Below, in pieces: positions 25,937 through 34,644 of a stretch of DNA of 64,000 nt. Within the stretch, counting starts at the first letter, position 1, and the number at the start of each line of letters is the position of its first letter. Source of the DNA: an uncultured Christensenellaceae bacterium (lineage in GTDB: Bacteria > Bacillota > Clostridia > Christensenellales > Borkfalkiaceae); NCBI GenBank assembly GCA_910586945.1, contig CAJULO010000003.1:118434-182433 (forward strand), written 5' to 3'. Under the pieces are notes generated by a model that saw only the letters and a program-made list of their open reading frames with translations, was not told where the DNA came from and did not search any database. Position numbers and translations under genes: made by a program.

Positions 25937-26728
25937 TTATTTTTCTAAATTACTATAAAATTCATCAATAAATTGTTGTTGCATAGATGCATATTGTCCA
26001 GATAATATTTTTGACAACACATCATTACGCAGTCTATCCCATGAAAATTTTTCCCTTCCAACTAAAATTGGATAAAAATTCACTTGATTGGCTAGTGCAG
26101 CATCCAAATCTCCAGGAGAATCACCTAACATAAAGATATAATTTCTATCAACTCCCATTGCAATTTGACTTGCAATAATTTCCTCTTTTTTACCTTTATC
26201 TTGACAACAAACTTCATCAACATATTCCATAAGTCCATGTCTAGTCCACTCTTCCTCGACTGCTTCTGCATTTGCTGAGCTAACTATTACAACTTTAGCA
26301 TATGCATGTAAAGCTTTTAGTCCTTCTAAAGCACCATCAAAAGCTTTATCTTTACCAGTCATGGCTTTAATTGTACTATTTACTTGTAATGACCATTCTA
26401 ATGCTTTTTTTAAGTCTTCATATCCTGTCTTTTCAATTTCTTTTGCAAGAGAGTTATTGGATAACTCTCTTGCAGTTGTTGCCCATTTATAAAAATTTTC
26501 AACATTAGGATAACCAATTTCTCTTAAACAAATTTGTAATGTTGTAAATCGATTTAATCCACGCGTTCTTGAGTATAAATTTACTTTATTCCAAAGTTCC
26601 AAAAAAGCTTTTTCATTTTCTATATTAAATATTTTGACTGCAACAGGTCCAAAACATAGTTCATGTTTATAAGTCATTGTATCCATTGCACATCCGTCTG
26701 AGTCTACACAAAAAACAAATTTCTTCAT
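25937..26728 (-). CDS. HAD-family hydrolase in the hexuronate operon
   Basis: A 263-residue HAD-like protein with FCVDSDGCAMDTM as motif I (the first Asp is conserved; the second sits in DSDGC rather than DxDGT), KVVIVSSANAEA as motif II, and FMLGDSPGDLDAAL as motif IV. A helical cap lies between. It may dephosphorylate a sugar phosphate. Its position between the GPH symporter and the GH3 enzyme ties it to the same pathway, substrate unknown. Confidence 0.75.
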   Translation of the reverse strand: MKKFVFCVDSDGCAMDTMTYKHELCFGPVAVKIFNIENEKAFLELWNKVNLYSRTRGLNRFTTLQICLREIGYPNVENFYKWATTARELSNNSLAKEIEKTGYEDLKKALEWSLQVNSTIKAMTGKDKAFDGALEGLKALHAYAKVVIVSSANAEAVEEEWTRHGLMEYVDEVCCQDKGKKEEIIASQIAMGVDRNYIFMLGDSPGDLDAALANQVNFYPILVGREKFSWDRLRNDVLSKILSGQYASMQQQFIDEFYSNLEK

Positions 26729-26748
26729 AGTATGATTATCCTTTTTAT

Positions 26749-28452
26749 CTAGTTCTTATCGTTATTTCTATTATTTTCATCATAATCTCTAAGTTGTTGT
26801 CTTAAGTCATTACTATCTGTATGATTTATGTTATTATTTCTATTATTCTCAATATGATTCTTATTTAAAATTTCTTCATTTTGAATAAGTTCACCAGCTT
26901 CAAGACTTACTGCTTCTTCCATACTCATCGGGTCCGCTGAAAAGTTAGCTGCATTATCATTTGCCATTTTTGCTCTTCTTTCATGCAAGATTTGGGCATT
27001 TTGTTCTACAACTTTTTTACCAAGTGGATACAAGAATAAGAAAATTAAACCAATTGCAATAAATACAATTGCAGAACCTAGGTTTACTGTATTGTAAATA
27101 GCATTTGCTGTGTGGAAGTTATTTTCAATAGGGTTATCAATAAGTTCGCCTGTTGTTGTATCTTTAATTTTACTTACCCAACCAACAGCAGCTAAAGCAA
27201 CCCCACCAAGTTGTGCTGAAAGACCTTGTGAAAATTTACGAACAAATGAATACATACCATATACAGGAGCATCTTCACGAACATTATTTTTCACTTCCAT
27301 ATCGTCAATAATATCATTGATAAAGGCAAATGTAATAGCTGTCATAGCACCTGCAAAAATATATGGTACTAATGAAACAAAAAGATATGCCCAAATACTT
27401 TTTCTTAAAATGAAACCAAATGCAAATACTAAAGCATATGCAATACCTGCACCTAAACAAGACCAAATGGTAACTGTCTTTTTACCAAATTTCTTTACAA
27501 GTTGAAGAGTAACTGGTGTTACCAATACAATAATTGCAATGGAACTAATAACTTGATAATAATTTGCAAATACAGCACTTTTTTTCCCGAATAAACCACT
27601 TTGATAAAAAGCTACTCTATAGAGATAATTATTGAGTGATTGTACACTCAATTGCGCCACTACTTGAATGACTGTTGCAATTGCAAGAATAATAAATGCT
27701 TTTGATGTAAAAATATTTTTTAATGATTTTAAAAGTGATGGACGAGGACCTGTGTGTTGATTTAAATCCACTCTCTCTGTACATAAGAAGTAACATGCAA
27801 GATAAATACCAACAGCAACAATAGATAAAATACCAGTAACTAGCATGATAAAACCACCATTTAAGTTACCATTATCTTTATAATAATATTTTTGGAAGAA
27901 CATAGGAATACATCCCAATATGAGTCCAGCTACAGTTGGTCCAATACCACGCCAAGCTGAAAGTTGTGCTCTATTTTGTGGACTTGTAACCATTGCTGAT
28001 GCCATTGAACCATAAGGAATATTAATTCCTGTATAAAATACGGAGTTAAATAAGATGTAAGTAATAATTACATATACCCATTTTACCCATTCGACAGCAC
28101 CTGCCATGTATGATTGATACATTAAAAAACTTGAAAGTGCTGTTGGACCTGCAAGCCATAATACCCACGGTTTAAATTTACCAGCTTTTGTTCCTTTAAA
28201 GCGGTCTACTATACGCCCCATACCAATATCAGTAAAAGCATCTAAAAATTTAATAACCATCATCATCGTCCCTACAAGCGCTGGATTCAAGCCCAAAGCA
28301 TCGTAGTAGAACATGGTTAAAAAGAAGTTCATCCCTAAAAATAGAAAACAGTTTGCCATGTCACCAAACATGTAGCCGAATTTATCTTGTAAACCAAAAG
28401 GTTTCACTTTTTTTCCCTCAAGACTGGTTTGAGGAGTTGTAGAATTTGTCAT
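26749..28452 (-). CDS. Glycoside-pentoside-hexuronide (GPH) family sugar:cation symporter
   Basis: A 567-residue, 12-segment transporter. GPH hallmarks include the early FGYMFGDMANCFLFLG, the loop DAFTDIGMGRIVDRFKGTKAGKFKPWVLW, and INIPYGSMASAM. Family members import melibiose, xylosides or glucuronides with Na+ or H+. The C-terminal 80 residues are hydrophilic and Asn-rich with repeated ENNRNN units, much longer than usual. It lies between KDPG aldolase and the HAD gene, so a hexuronide or oligouronide substrate is likely. Confidence 0.9.
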   Translation of the reverse strand: MTNSTTPQTSLEGKKVKPFGLQDKFGYMFGDMANCFLFLGMNFFLTMFYYDALGLNPALVGTMMMVIKFLDAFTDIGMGRIVDRFKGTKAGKFKPWVLWLAGPTALSSFLMYQSYMAGAVEWVKWVYVIITYILFNSVFYTGINIPYGSMASAMVTSPQNRAQLSAWRGIGPTVAGLILGCIPMFFQKYYYKDNGNLNGGFIMLVTGILSIVAVGIYLACYFLCTERVDLNQHTGPRPSLLKSLKNIFTSKAFIILAIATVIQVVAQLSVQSLNNYLYRVAFYQSGLFGKKSAVFANYYQVISSIAIIVLVTPVTLQLVKKFGKKTVTIWSCLGAGIAYALVFAFGFILRKSIWAYLFVSLVPYIFAGAMTAITFAFINDIIDDMEVKNNVREDAPVYGMYSFVRKFSQGLSAQLGGVALAAVGWVSKIKDTTTGELIDNPIENNFHTANAIYNTVNLGSAIVFIAIGLIFLFLYPLGKKVVEQNAQILHERRAKMANDNAANFSADPMSMEEAVSLEAGELIQNEEILNKNHIENNRNNNINHTDSNDLRQQLRDYDENNRNNDKN

Positions 28453-28468
28453 AAAATTCTCCTAACAA

Positions 28469-29119
28469 TTATTTTTTTCGAATTTCCTTCAATTTGTCTA
28501 TATATTGTTTAGCCATTTTTGTTACTGCATCAAAGTCACCAACTTCTGCTGGTTTTAAAAGATTGCCTCCTACACCTACTGCTACTACTCCCGCATTGAA
28601 CCATTCTGCCATATTTTCAAGACTAACACCGCCTGTTGGCATAATATTAGCTTGTGGCAATGGTGCTTTAATAGCTTTAATAATGTCACTTCCGTAAGCA
28701 CTACCAGGAAATAATTTAATAATGTCAACACCGCTTTTCAATGCAGTTTGCATTTCAGTAATCGTCATACAACCTGGAGAATATGGTACTTGATACAAAT
28801 TGCAAAGTTCTGCAATTTCTCTATCAAAAGCTGGACTAACTATAAAACTAGCCCCTGCCATGATTGCAATTCTAGCAGTAACAATATCTAGTACTGTTCC
28901 TGCTCCAACAATGACACTTGCATCATTTTTATAATGATTCGCAATTTCAGCAATAATTTGGTCTGCCTGTGGTACTGTAAAAGTAACTTCTATTCCTTTT
29001 ATACCACCTTTTATCAATGCATGTGCCGCTTTTATCGCTTCTGTTTTATCTTTTCCGCGAACTACGGCTATTACACCTGCATCAACCAACTTTTCAACTG
29101 TCTTTACCTTTTTTAACAT
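28469..29119 (-). CDS. eda: KDPG/KHG aldolase (2-dehydro-3-deoxy-phosphogluconate aldolase)
   Basis: A 216-residue class I aldolase that splits KDPG to pyruvate and glyceraldehyde 3-phosphate. Visible: GVIAVVRGKDKTEA, GIKGIEVTFTVP (Glu), GAGTVLDIVTA, the Schiff-base Lys in VDIIKLFPGSAYG, and MPTGGVSLENM. It follows uxaC by 25 bases within the hexuronate operon and completes the lower pathway, apart from the KDG kinase, which is not in this window. Confidence 0.93.
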   Translation of the reverse strand: MLKKVKTVEKLVDAGVIAVVRGKDKTEAIKAAHALIKGGIKGIEVTFTVPQADQIIAEIANHYKNDASVIVGAGTVLDIVTARIAIMAGASFIVSPAFDREIAELCNLYQVPYSPGCMTITEMQTALKSGVDIIKLFPGSAYGSDIIKAIKAPLPQANIMPTGGVSLENMAEWFNAGVVAVGVGGNLLKPAEVGDFDAVTKMAKQYIDKLKEIRKK

Positions 29120-29144
29120 ATTTTCTCCTTTATTCTTTCTCTAC

Positions 29145-30554
29145 TTACAATGAAAAATATTCTTTCGCGTTATAATAACAAATATTACTTATTATTTTAC
29201 CAAGATATTCTTCATCTTCTGGCAATCTACCAGCTTCAACCCATTCACCAACAAGTCCACATAGAACGCGTCTAAAATACTCATGGCGTGTATAAGATAA
29301 CAAACTACGCGAATCTGTAAGCATCCCTACAAAATTACCAAATAAGCTTTGACTTGCTAATATGGTCATCTGTTCACGCATTCCGTGATAACTGTCACTA
29401 AACCACCAAGCAGAACCGAGTTGTATGCGTTGCTTTACTTCTCCTTGAAAGCTTTGCATTAGCGTTGCTAGTACCAATAAATCATTTGGATTGAGTGTAT
29501 ACCAGATAGATTTTGGAAAGGCATTTATTTCTTGTGCATAACTATATAATTTTAATAATTCCCGTCCAAGGCTTGCTTGATCACCCACAGAGTCAAATCC
29601 CGCATCGACACCTATCTTTTTAAAATTTACTGCACTTGCATTTCTAAATACATTCATATGCATTTGCATGGTCATATTGAAGTGTTTATAGAGCTTCATA
29701 AAGAAAATTTGCATAAAAGATAAATATAGTACTGCATCTTCATCAGTAATTACTTTTCCTGCCATTTTATTTGCAAAAATTATTTCAATATCTCTAGGTT
29801 TATATTGTGTAAAATGAAAGGTATTTAAACCGTGGTCGGCAATAAAACAACCAACATTTTTAAAATATCCAACACGCTCTTCAAGTGCTCTTTGGAATGC
29901 CTTTAATCCATCAATTTTAAATCCTACTACCTTTTCAAGTGTATGCACATACTCTAAAAAATTTTCATTTTGTATTTGCATTGCTCTATCTGGTCTAAAA
30001 GTTGGATATACTTTAAATGTATTTTTTCCCTCTTCTGCCTGTAATAGCTTATGATATTTTAAGTCATCCGCTGGGTCATCTGTTGTTGCAACAGCTACAA
30101 CATTCATTTTTTTCAATAAATTTCTTGCTCTATATTCTTCAGTTGCAAGAAGTGCATTTGCTTTTTCCCAAATTGCCTTTGCATTTTTTTCGGTAATAAG
30201 CATATCAATGCCAAAATATCTTTTTAATTCTAGATGACTCCATTCATAAATTGGATTTCCTATTGCTTTCTCTAAAGTTTTTACAAATGCTAAAAATTTT
30301 TGATAATCATCTCCATTACCAGAGATTAAATTTTCATCTACACCGTTTGCACGCATCAAACGCCACTTGTAATGGTCTCCAGCCCCATCACTATTTAACC
30401 AAATTTTTGTCAAGTTTTCATATTGTCTATTTTCATAAACATCTTTTGCACTTAAATGGCAGTGATAGTCAATTATGGGCTGTTTTTTTGCATAAGTATG
30501 ATAGAGTTTTTTACTCCATTCATTGTTTAATAAAAAATCATCATTTAAAAACAT
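29145..30554 (-). CDS. uxaC: Glucuronate (uronate) isomerase
   Basis: A 469-residue UxaC of normal length, isomerising glucuronate to fructuronate and galacturonate to tagaturonate. It shows the metal-ligand IIDYHCHLSAKDVYENR near residue 30, the KMNVVAVATTDDPADDL block, FIADHGLNTFHFT, and the C-terminal SDSYHGMREQM, MLTDSRSLLSYTRHEYFRR. It follows uxuA by 50 bases. Confidence 0.96.
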   Translation of the reverse strand: MFLNDDFLLNNEWSKKLYHTYAKKQPIIDYHCHLSAKDVYENRQYENLTKIWLNSDGAGDHYKWRLMRANGVDENLISGNGDDYQKFLAFVKTLEKAIGNPIYEWSHLELKRYFGIDMLITEKNAKAIWEKANALLATEEYRARNLLKKMNVVAVATTDDPADDLKYHKLLQAEEGKNTFKVYPTFRPDRAMQIQNENFLEYVHTLEKVVGFKIDGLKAFQRALEERVGYFKNVGCFIADHGLNTFHFTQYKPRDIEIIFANKMAGKVITDEDAVLYLSFMQIFFMKLYKHFNMTMQMHMNVFRNASAVNFKKIGVDAGFDSVGDQASLGRELLKLYSYAQEINAFPKSIWYTLNPNDLLVLATLMQSFQGEVKQRIQLGSAWWFSDSYHGMREQMTILASQSLFGNFVGMLTDSRSLLSYTRHEYFRRVLCGLVGEWVEAGRLPEDEEYLGKIISNICYYNAKEYFSL

Positions 30555-30604
30555 CTTTACTTCCTCTTATAGTGTTGCTATACACATTTTACAAACTCTC
30601 ATTC

Positions 30605-31690
30605 TTATTTTTTATTTTGCTTTTCAAGTGCTTCCCATAAACCATTTAAATATGTCAAGCCTAATGCACGGTCATAAAGTCCATATCCTGGACGCCCTGT
30701 TTCTCCCCAAATCATACGACCATGGTCTGGACGAATAAATCCATTAAAACCATTATCATGTAAAGCTTTCATAATTTTATACATATCTAATGAACCTTCG
30801 CTAGATAAATGTTGTGCTTCATAAAAATCTTTGTCAGCCTTTTCTTCGTTGATAAATTTGATATTGCGTACATGTGCAAAATGAATTCTACCACGTTTTG
30901 TAAACTCTTCCAAAATATCATAGACATTATTTTTTGGATCTTCTGCAATACTACCAGCACATAAAGTAATACCATTACATGGACTATCTACAACTTTACA
31001 CAACCAATCTAAATCTTCACGATTTTTAATAATTCTTGGCAAACCAAATATTGAGTATGGAGGGTCATCTGGATGCACTGCCATTTTCATACCCACTTCT
31101 TCACATGTTGGAATGATTGCTTTTAAAAAGTATTTGTAATTTTCTCTCAACTTTTTATCATCTACATCTTTATATGCCTCAAAAAGCTCTTTTACTTTTG
31201 CTAGGCGTTCAGGTTCCCAACCTGGTAGAGTATAACCAGAACTTCTTTCTTCCACTTCTTTAATAATATCTTGAGGGTCTTTATCAATACCTTCCTTTTC
31301 AAAGACAAGTGTTGTAGAACCATCTGGCAATTTATATTCTAAATCTGTTTTAATCCAATCAAAAACAGGCATAAAATTATAACAAATAACTTCTACGCCA
31401 AACTCTGCTAAGTTGCGGATTGTTTGTTTATAATTTTCAATATATTTATCACGCGTTGGCAAACCAATCTTAATATCATCGTGTACATTTACACTTTCAA
31501 TTACCTTTAAAGTTAGACCGGCTGCTTCCACTTCATCCACTAAAGCTTTGATTTTATCTTTTGGCCACACTTCGCCTACAGGAATATCAAATAGAGTCCC
31601 TACAATTCCCTTACACCCTGGAATTTGTTTGATATCCTTTAATTTGATTTTATCAAACTTACTACCATACCATCTAAAAGTCATTTCCAT
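30605..31690 (-). CDS. uxuA: Mannonate dehydratase
   Basis: A 361-residue UxuA, dehydrating D-mannonate to 2-keto-3-deoxygluconate. It starts with EMTFRWYGSKFDKIKLKDIKQIPG and contains the family blocks MKMAVHPDDPPYSIFGLPRI, GITLCAGSIAEDP, IHFAHVRNIKF, and the C-terminal IRPDHGRMIWGE. Length and motifs are standard. It sits between uxuB and uxaC. Confidence 0.96.
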   Translation of the reverse strand: MEMTFRWYGSKFDKIKLKDIKQIPGCKGIVGTLFDIPVGEVWPKDKIKALVDEVEAAGLTLKVIESVNVHDDIKIGLPTRDKYIENYKQTIRNLAEFGVEVICYNFMPVFDWIKTDLEYKLPDGSTTLVFEKEGIDKDPQDIIKEVEERSSGYTLPGWEPERLAKVKELFEAYKDVDDKKLRENYKYFLKAIIPTCEEVGMKMAVHPDDPPYSIFGLPRIIKNREDLDWLCKVVDSPCNGITLCAGSIAEDPKNNVYDILEEFTKRGRIHFAHVRNIKFINEEKADKDFYEAQHLSSEGSLDMYKIMKALHDNGFNGFIRPDHGRMIWGETGRPGYGLYDRALGLTYLNGLWEALEKQNKK

Positions 31691-31710
31691 ATTTATATTC
31701 TCCTCTATTC

Positions 31711-33336
31711 TTAAGCATTCAATAGTTTGTGTAAAGTTGTAGCAACCGCTCCTTCCTTTTGTATGAGCATTACAAAAATTTCTTCTACCTTTTCTGCAAT
31801 ACCTGCTTCGTAAAGGTCGACACCAAAAATTTGTTTATTGCTTAAAATTGGTTGTAAATGTTTGTGTACATCAATTTTATCTCCTAGTTTGATATCTTTC
31901 ACATTAGGATATAAAACATTATATAATGGGTCTGGTGAAGGTGTAAATGCCTTTCCAGCATCATCAATAGCCATAAGATATCTACACCAAGATGCGATAA
32001 CATATGGAATAAATACCAATGATTTTGTATCTAGTGTACTACTCTTCATATAAGACTTAATTGTTTCACCAAAACGAATTGCAAGTTTTTGTGAAGTATC
32101 TGTCGCTATTCTCTGTGGCATATCTGGAATATTTGGATTCATAAATCTCTTATAGATAACTTCATCAATAAACTGTTTTGGATTGATAATTTTAGGGTCT
32201 TCCACAACAGGTAAACCTTCTTCATATCCGATTTTTTCAATTAACTTTAAGAGATCTGCATTTTTTGTTTCATCATAGATACTTGTATATCCTAATAGAC
32301 AACCATTTACAGCAAGTGCGGTATGCAATGGATTTAGACATGTTGTAACTTTCATAAGATCTGTTTTATTTACAGTCTCTCTATCTGCCATGAAAACTCC
32401 AAATGCCTTTTCTAGTGGAGGACGACCATTTGGAAAATCATCTTCAATAGCCCAATAATATATCTCTTCGGTATTTACAAATGCAGCAATTGGTGCCCCT
32501 CTTTCCAATTTAATAATATTCATTCCCTCAATACCATCTGCCTGCAATTTGTCTGCAATTGCTTGACTTGGTCCTGGGGTTATTCTATCAATCATGGAAT
32601 AAGGAAAGGATACTTTTTTACTTTCAAAAATATAACTATAGAATGCTTGTGGTACAGATTTATTTTCTACCCAACCACGAATAATGACTTGTAATGATTC
32701 TTTAAGTCTATCTCCATTATGTGAAAAGTTATCTGTTGATAATAAAGCAATACCCTTACCACCTTTTTGAAAACGGCAATATAAAAAATACGCAAGTTGT
32801 GCAAGTGTGGAATTCAATTTTGCAATGTCTGCTCCTGCTTGAATATCCTCTTGAATATATGGCAATAAATTCCCTGCAATATCTTTTACTACATAACCTT
32901 TTTCAGTGATTGTAAGAGTAACAAATTGTAAACTATCATTTTCAAAAACATTTTGAAGAAATTTTAAATCTTGCAAATTACTCTTATTTAAGAATGATGC
33001 ATGTGTTGTGGATGCAATAAGTTCTCTTGTAAAACTTCCATCTGCCATCATTACAACAGATAGGCTTTTATTATCATTTGGATGGTATACTTGTTCAATA
33101 AGTTCCTTTCCAAAACTTTCAACTAAGACAATTCCAGAATCCATTAAATTTTCATTTAATAAGTCTTGTGCAATTTTTGCATGAAAACATCTATAAAGAT
33201 TTCCGCCACCAAAATGTATCCAACGAGGATGTTTTTCTGTTTCTGTTTTTAATGTGGTAGCATTGTAATTTGGTACAACAATATTCCTTTCCATAAAAGC
33301 TTTTTTGTCATCAATATAACATTCTGTAATTTTCAT
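31711..33336 (-). CDS. uxuB: Fructuronate reductase (mannitol dehydrogenase family)
   Basis: A 541-residue polyol-specific long-chain dehydrogenase. Visible: WIHFGGGNLYRCFHAKIAQDLL (nucleotide binding near residue 36), STDNFSHNGDRLKE, SFPYSMIDRITPGPS with the conserved MIDRI-P core, and the catalytic Lys region LNPLHTALAVNGCLLGY. It would reduce fructuronate to mannonate in the glucuronate branch; tagaturonate or mannitol as substrate is possible from the family alone, but the uxuA/uxaC context favours fructuronate. It is the first gene after the operon promoter. Confidence 0.9.
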   Translation of the reverse strand: MKITECYIDDKKAFMERNIVVPNYNATTLKTETEKHPRWIHFGGGNLYRCFHAKIAQDLLNENLMDSGIVLVESFGKELIEQVYHPNDNKSLSVVMMADGSFTRELIASTTHASFLNKSNLQDLKFLQNVFENDSLQFVTLTITEKGYVVKDIAGNLLPYIQEDIQAGADIAKLNSTLAQLAYFLYCRFQKGGKGIALLSTDNFSHNGDRLKESLQVIIRGWVENKSVPQAFYSYIFESKKVSFPYSMIDRITPGPSQAIADKLQADGIEGMNIIKLERGAPIAAFVNTEEIYYWAIEDDFPNGRPPLEKAFGVFMADRETVNKTDLMKVTTCLNPLHTALAVNGCLLGYTSIYDETKNADLLKLIEKIGYEEGLPVVEDPKIINPKQFIDEVIYKRFMNPNIPDMPQRIATDTSQKLAIRFGETIKSYMKSSTLDTKSLVFIPYVIASWCRYLMAIDDAGKAFTPSPDPLYNVLYPNVKDIKLGDKIDVHKHLQPILSNKQIFGVDLYEAGIAEKVEEIFVMLIQKEGAVATTLHKLLNA

Positions 33337-33398
33337 AAAGCATACTCCTATTCGTGCTGTCTATTATCAGTATTGCATAATAGCTAAAAAATATAATT

Positions 33399-33412
33399 TA
33401 TATGTACATATA
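33399..33412. promoter_or_regulatory. 14-bp perfect palindrome, candidate operator of the hexuronate operon
   Basis: TATATGTACATATA at 33399-33412 equals its own reverse complement. It falls 10-25 bases downstream of the predicted transcription start of the uxu promoter, where a repressor would block transcription. It is also about 100 bases upstream of the divergent hydrolase promoter. The regulator is not encoded next to it. Confidence 0.5.
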
Positions 33413-33428
33413 TATTATTTCTACTTTT

Positions 33429-33457
33429 ATAATACTACTGTTTACTCTTAATGTCAA
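33429..33457 (-). promoter_or_regulatory. Promoter of the hexuronate operon
   Basis: Minus strand: TTGACA (33457-33452), 17-base spacer, TATTAT (33434-33429). The leader to ATG 33336 is about 85 bases and contains the palindrome and an AGGAGT ribosome site. Confidence 0.75.
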
Positions 33458-33512
33458 GACCTAAAATTAAAAAATAATTTTTATTTATAAAATTATAATT
33501 ATTAGCTATGTC

Positions 33513-33541
33513 TTGCATTTTATTGCTAAAAGACATATACT
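33513..33541 (+). promoter_or_regulatory. Promoter of the choloylglycine hydrolase-family gene
   Basis: Plus strand: TTGCAT at 33513-33518, 17-base spacer, TATACT at 33536-33541. An AAGGAG site at 33559-33564 precedes ATG 33576. Confidence 0.7.
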
Positions 33542-33575
33542 AAGCATATATTTTATTTAAGGAGTTAAAAATTAT

Positions 33576-34571
33576 ATGTGTACAGCACTTGCATTTCATG
33601 CAAAAGATAATTATTTTGGTCGCAATTTGGATTTTGATTTTGATTTTAGTCAAGAAGTAGTCATTACTCCACGTAAATTTAAATTTATCTTTAAACAGGA
33701 AGAAAAGACAATTGCACAACATCCTGCTATAATTGGTATGGGCATTGTTGTAGAAAATTATCCACTTTATTTTGATGCTACCAATGAAAAAGGTTTGAGC
33801 ATGGCCGGACTTTATTTTTCTGGCAATGCAGTATACCAAAAAGCAATGCCAAATAAAAATAATATTGCCACTTATGAACTCATTCCTTGGGTTTTGACAC
33901 AATGTACGACGATTGCTGAAGTAAAAAATTTATTAAAGGATATCAATATTACCGACCAAGCTTTTAATGCCGATTACCCACCAAGTCCACTACACTGGTT
34001 GATTAGTGATAAAAACAAAAGTATCGTCCTTGAAAGTGTAGAAGATGGTATTAAAATTTATGACAATCCCACTGATGTTTTGACAAACAATCCACCCTTT
34101 CCTATGCAACTATTTCACTTGAACCAATATAGACATTGTTCCTCTAAAATATCTAACAATTTTTTTGCAAAAGATATACCTCTCGTGGAATATAGTCGTG
34201 GTATGGGCGCTATTGGTATTCCTGGAGATTTAACATCTACTTCTCGTTTTGCTCGTGTTGCCTTCATTCGTGCAAATGCCTTCAATAACCAAAAAACGGA
34301 AGAGGAAGCAATAAATCAATTTTTTCATATTTTAAAATCTGTAGAACAGCAAAAAGGCCTATGTGATATTGGTGGCGGAGCATATGAATATACCATTTAT
34401 TCTTCTTGTTGTAATGCTGATAAAGGCATTTACTACTATACAACTTATCAAAACTCTCAAATTTCAGCAGTAAGTATGCATAATGAAAATTTAGATTCCA
34501 CTACACTTATAACATACCCACTTGTAATACAAGAAAATATTTACTATATAAATGCAAAAAAGAAGCAGTAA
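33576..34571 (+). CDS. Linear amide C-N hydrolase, choloylglycine hydrolase family (bile salt hydrolase or penicillin V acylase type)
   Basis: A 331-residue Ntn hydrolase beginning MCTALAF, so Cys2 becomes the N-terminal nucleophile after Met removal. Family residues follow: GRNLDFDF (Arg16, Asp19), NEKGLSMAGLYFSGNA, LHWLISDKNKSIVLES, VLTNNPPF (oxyanion Asn) and GIPGDLTSTSRFARVAF with the conserved Arg. No signal peptide is seen, so it is cytoplasmic. The overall pattern is closest to intracellular Gram-positive bile salt hydrolases, but substrate (bile salts, penicillin V, N-acyl lactones) cannot be fixed from motifs. Confidence 0.85.
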   Translation: MCTALAFHAKDNYFGRNLDFDFDFSQEVVITPRKFKFIFKQEEKTIAQHPAIIGMGIVVENYPLYFDATNEKGLSMAGLYFSGNAVYQKAMPNKNNIATYELIPWVLTQCTTIAEVKNLLKDINITDQAFNADYPPSPLHWLISDKNKSIVLESVEDGIKIYDNPTDVLTNNPPFPMQLFHLNQYRHCSSKISNNFFAKDIPLVEYSRGMGAIGIPGDLTSTSRFARVAFIRANAFNNQKTEEEAINQFFHILKSVEQQKGLCDIGGGAYEYTIYSSCCNADKGIYYYTTYQNSQISAVSMHNENLDSTTLITYPLVIQENIYYINAKKKQ

Positions 34572-34588
34572 ATCTACTTCTTTTTTTT
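34557..34588 (+). terminator. Terminator overlapping the end of the hydrolase gene
   Basis: AGAAG-C-AG and CT-A-CTTCT form a hairpin with an A-rich left and T8 right flank. The stop codon TAA lies in the loop. Confidence 0.75.
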
Positions 34589-34644
34589 GTATATCCAAGT
34601 TAAAATGGATAATTTTATGCTCTAATGCACATAATTTACATTTA

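Noticed and set aside
33540..33902. Minus-strand ORF over the hydrolase start
   Set aside because: Antisense to the Ntn-hydrolase N-terminus, which carries family motifs; no ribosome site.
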